Shown here: positions 61,634-64,000 of the stretch, piece by piece
Layout of the letters: every line of letters starts with the position of its first letter
Numbering within the stretch: the first letter of the stretch is position 1
From: CAKZQX01 sp034436755
Lineage (GTDB): Bacteria > Chloroflexota > Chloroflexia > Chloroflexales > Chloroflexaceae
Assembly: GCA_034436755.1 (NCBI GenBank)
Contig: DAOTVB010000193.1
Span: 1-64,000 of the forward strand
Reading direction: 5' to 3'
DNA: 64,000 bases
The notes under the pieces: generated by a model
What the model was told of the DNA's origin: nothing
What the model saw: the letters and a program-made list of their open reading frames with translations, nothing else
The model's database searches: none
Program-made: the position numbers and the translations under genes

Positions 61634-61829
61634 CACGACTTACGCGGTGGTTCCACAAACTGGACATTTGCCCAGGTGGACGCCCGATTCGCCTGCGGCA
61701 GCATGGTACATTTTGATCTTTTTTCACAAAACATTTGCACTTTGTGCAAATGTTTTGTGAAAAAAGATGGTTTCTTCCGCCCTGCCGGAGGCGGAATCTC
61801 CTATCGGGTCAACGACCGCGTAAGTCGTG
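61634..61829. repeat. Best-preserved family A element, with target duplication
   Basis: A 196-bp unit with perfect 15-bp terminal repeats CACGACTTACGCGGT and ACCGCGTAAGTCGTG, flanked by TTCATGA on both sides (61627-61633 and 61830-61836). Conserved arms CGCCTGCGGCAGCATGGTAC and CCCTGCCGGAGGCG surround a perfect 25-bp hairpin (61716-61740 and 61744-61768, contains CACAAAACATTTGCAC) with a TTT loop. It serves as the type copy. The sequence 61837-61961 on its right holds no gene that I can support. Confidence 0.92.
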
Positions 61830-61961
61830 TTCATGAGCGCAGTGAAGCTGTATCGCACCCTGCTTGCGCTCGGTGATATTCAGGAATGCACCGCTCAGGA
61901 TCACAGGCTGCCGCTGATCCTTGCAGATACTCTCGCCATGTTCATTGCAGGATTGGATACT

Positions 61962-63155
61962 TTACATCTGGTTTAGCACCACCGCAATTCCCGACTGCAG
62001 CGTTCCATACGTGCGGATGCCCTCCAGGTTCGCGCCGAGATGTACCAGCGTCTGGGCAATCTGGGGCTGAATGCCGGTGAGTACCACCTGGGCACCAAGC
62101 AGGCGCACGGCCTGGGCAACCTGGATCAGCGCCTGCGCCACCTGGGTATCTACCACCTGTACGCCGGTAATGTCAATAATTGCCAGGTTGGCCTGATGCT
62201 GGGCAACTCCATTCAATAGGAACTCCATCACCATCTGCGCCCGTTGACTATCCATCGTACCAACCAGGGGCATTATCAGCACCCCCGGCATAATCGGCAG
62301 CAGGGGGGTCGAAAGTTCACGTAGCGCATCCCGCTGCGCATCGATGACCTGCTGCTGCAACGAAGCACGCTCAATTTCCGCCTGCTTCTGTGCCGTGATG
62401 TCGAAAGCAAATGCACCCACGGCATACACTCGCCCCTGGGCATCATGGAGGGGAAATTTGATATTGTGATAAATACGCTGTTCACCGCCTTGCCGGATCA
62501 CATCTTCGATATCGATGGCCTGACCTTCAGCCAGCACCCGTGCGTCATGCGCCTGGATATTCTTTGCCAACTCTGGAGGAAACAGATCATAATCAGTCTT
62601 TCCTACAATCTCTTCACGCGACTGGTTTAATGCCTGCTCCACTTGTCGATTGAACAGGATATAGCGCCCGTGCTCATCTTTCACATAAATCACCATCGGT
62701 GAGTTGTCCAGCAGCGATTGCAGCAATCGCGCATGTTCCTCCTGCTCAGTGATATCGATAGAGATGCCACCGATCCCGATCAGGGTTCCGTCTTCGCCAC
62801 GGATCGGGAACTTGATCGACCGATAGGTATGCACGCCATCTGCCTGCGGAACATAATCTTCGGTTTCGGAGACAGCATCCGCCTCCAATGCCTGCTGATC
62901 CGTTTCTCGAAATCCCGCGACCAAGTCCGCCGGGAACAGGTCGGCATCGCGTTTTCCAGTGATTGCCTGCGGCTCCATTCCCAGCACATCCGCATGGGCG
63001 TGATTAACCTGTTGAAACACGCCCGCAGGGTCACGTATATAGACAACAGCAGGCATTGCCTCAATCACTGCCTGAAGTGTGGCCTGCTGTCGTGCCAATT
63101 CCGTACGTAGACGGGCGTTTTCTTGCTGTAGTTCATCGATGGTGGTCATTATCAT
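61962..63155 (-). CDS. PAS-PAS-STAS stressosome-type sensor (RsbR-like)
   Basis: A 397-residue cytoplasmic sensor. An N-terminal coiled coil (IDELQQENARLRTELARQQ) precedes two PAS domains (about 25-140 and 145-265, each ending DITEQ/DITAQ) and a STAS domain (about 285-395). The STAS domain has IIDITGVQVVDTQVAQAL, matching the phosphorylatable Thr positions of RsbR, and VVLTGIQPQIAQTL. Such proteins build stressosomes and release regulators on a signal. No RsbS or RsbT lies within the window. The ATG (63155) overlaps the stop of the methyltransferase (ATGA); a second ATG two codons on (63149) is also possible. Confidence 0.88.
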   Translation of the reverse strand: MIMTTIDELQQENARLRTELARQQATLQAVIEAMPAVVYIRDPAGVFQQVNHAHADVLGMEPQAITGKRDADLFPADLVAGFRETDQQALEADAVSETEDYVPQADGVHTYRSIKFPIRGEDGTLIGIGGISIDITEQEEHARLLQSLLDNSPMVIYVKDEHGRYILFNRQVEQALNQSREEIVGKTDYDLFPPELAKNIQAHDARVLAEGQAIDIEDVIRQGGEQRIYHNIKFPLHDAQGRVYAVGAFAFDITAQKQAEIERASLQQQVIDAQRDALRELSTPLLPIMPGVLIMPLVGTMDSQRAQMVMEFLLNGVAQHQANLAIIDITGVQVVDTQVAQALIQVAQAVRLLGAQVVLTGIQPQIAQTLVHLGANLEGIRTYGTLQSGIAVVLNQM

Positions 63156-64000
63156 TCAACTCCTATGCATTCAAGAATCGTCAGGGGAGTACCTGGCACC
63201 GCAATTAATCGCTGCACCTGAAATCCCGTCGTATTCAGCAGATGCCGCCACTCGGTCTCGGTACGTTCGCGGCCCCCATGGGTCGTCACAAGCATATCCA
63301 CGTCCAAGATTTTCCCAAACGCCGGTTCGCCCGCCGGCGGCACTACCAGTTCAATAACCAGCAGCGTTGCTGACGGAGGCATATTATGCCGCACAGTTGT
63401 TAAGACCTGGAGCACAGCAGCATCATTCCAGTTGTGGAAGCACCGCTGGATGAGATAGGTGTCGGCGGAAGGTACTGTCTGAAAGAAGTCTCCAACCGTG
63501 AGCGTGCAGCGATCTGCAACGCCTGCCGCCGCCACCAGGGGGCGAGCCTGGGCAATGGCCGGTTCCAACTCCACCAGTGTGCCGGTCAACGCGGGGTGCG
63601 CCTGAAGAATAGCAGTCAGTAACCCGCCGTTGCCACCGCCAAGATCAATCACATGCGTGCGCGTAGCAAAGGGGTAACTTGCGACGACTGCGGTATTATG
63701 CAAAGCCGAGTAGCCGGTCATCGCGCGGTCAAAGAGTACCCGGCTTTCCGGATGCCGCTGAAGATACTCGAACCGATTCATGCCATAGATATGCTCGAAT
63801 GCCGATTGTCCGGTTTCCACACTCCACGGCAAATATTCCCAGGTTTTCCATTCCCATTCATCGTTAAGCAGCATGGACATCCAACGCAGCCCGGCAGGAT
63901 GGTCACTGCGCAAACAGTCGCCCATCTCCGTCAGCGCGAAGCGGCCCTCGGCATCCTCCGTCAACACCCCGATGGTGGTCGCTGCGCGCAAGACACGATA
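63152..64000 (-). CDS. O-methyltransferase (hydroxyneurosporene/acetylserotonin type), 5' end outside window
   Basis: SAM-dependent methyltransferase of the winged-helix plus Rossmann type. The visible 282 codons begin within the N-terminal winged-helix part (LRAATTIGVLTEDAEGRFALTEMG); the true start is right of base 64000. Catalytic-domain motifs are VIDLGGGNGGLLTAIL (SAM loop), LVELEPAIAQARP, VGDFFQTVPSADTYLIQRCFHNWNDA and the C-terminal TETEWRHLLNTTGF. The acceptor is unknown; relatives act on carotenoid, bacteriochlorophyll or small aromatic acceptors. It is coupled to the sensor gene by a four-base overlap. Confidence 0.85.
   Translation of the reverse strand, partial: YRVLRAATTIGVLTEDAEGRFALTEMGDCLRSDHPAGLRWMSMLLNDEWEWKTWEYLPWSVETGQSAFEHIYGMNRFEYLQRHPESRVLFDRAMTGYSALHNTAVVASYPFATRTHVIDLGGGNGGLLTAILQAHPALTGTLVELEPAIAQARPLVAAAGVADRCTLTVGDFFQTVPSADTYLIQRCFHNWNDAAVLQVLTTVRHNMPPSATLLVIELVVPPAGEPAFGKILDVDMLVTTHGGRERTETEWRHLLNTTGFQVQRLIAVPGTPLTILECIGVE

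Overview
The window looks like a chromosomal segment of a Chloroflexi bacterium, most likely Chloroflexia. This is inferred from the gene complement and from family traits: secreted proteins ending in an LPL(I/V)xR tail, FPETG...FWExNGG repeat proteins, Uma2-type nucleases, and moderately high G+C. No rRNA, tRNA or CRISPR array was seen. Most genes are housekeeping or envelope functions: ilvA, pth, a purine nucleoside phosphorylase, recO, accB, xseA-xseB, hisD, a UvrD-like helicase, lipoproteins, glycosyltransferases and a large two-VWA membrane protein.

Layout. 1-12.6 kb: partial secreted GEVED-repeat protein, lipoprotein, orphan ureG, patatin, ilvA, pth, secreted beta-helix protein, alkyltransferase-like protein, amidase. 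13-24 kb: Na/Pi-type transporter with a universal stress protein, Uma2 protein, S41 protease, aminotransferase, purine phosphorylase, PH/SHOCT protein, recO, helicase-associated protein, degenerate receiver. 24.7-28.6 kb: minus-strand operon in which a Type II restriction-modification pair sits between a dTDP-4-dehydrorhamnose reductase and a glycosyltransferase. 28.8-30.5 kb: NrtR-like Nudix regulator and nicotinamidase, each preceded by the same GTGT-N7-ACAC palindrome. 30.6-40.6 kb: accB, xseAB, membrane proteins, spermidine synthase-like protein, YggT, hisD, repeat surface protein. 40.8-45.6 kb: a PAS-GGDEF-EAL gene split by an IS607-type element carrying tnpA and tnpB. 45.6-50 kb: PD-(D/E)xK-like protein, PncC/nucleotidyltransferase fusion, short-chain dehydrogenase, glycosyltransferase, DoxX. 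50.2-54.4 kb: E1 alpha, then an E1 beta gene cut off after about 120 codons and replaced by a compact AT-richer cassette (coiled-coil protein, Hsp70-like ATPase, small Cys-rich protein). 54.6-64 kb: VWA protein, a frameshifted small secreted protein, UvrD-like helicase, Nudix hydrolase, PAS-PAS-STAS protein and a partial O-methyltransferase.

Two families of dispersed intergenic elements stand out. Family A (about ten copies or fragments) has ends reading roughly CACGACTTACGCGGT, clear 7-8 bp target duplications in three copies, and in the longer copies a central 20-25 bp perfect or near-perfect hairpin with a three-base loop. The hairpin sequence differs between copies but both arms change together. 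Family B (4.0 and 10.6 kb) is a different repeat of about 160 bp.

The best candidates for something undescribed are the Hsp70/coiled-coil/Cys-rich cassette at 51.6-54.4 kb and the covarying family A elements. The IS607 insertion, the restriction-modification pair inside a glycan operon and the NrtR operator pair are well-supported, checkable stories.
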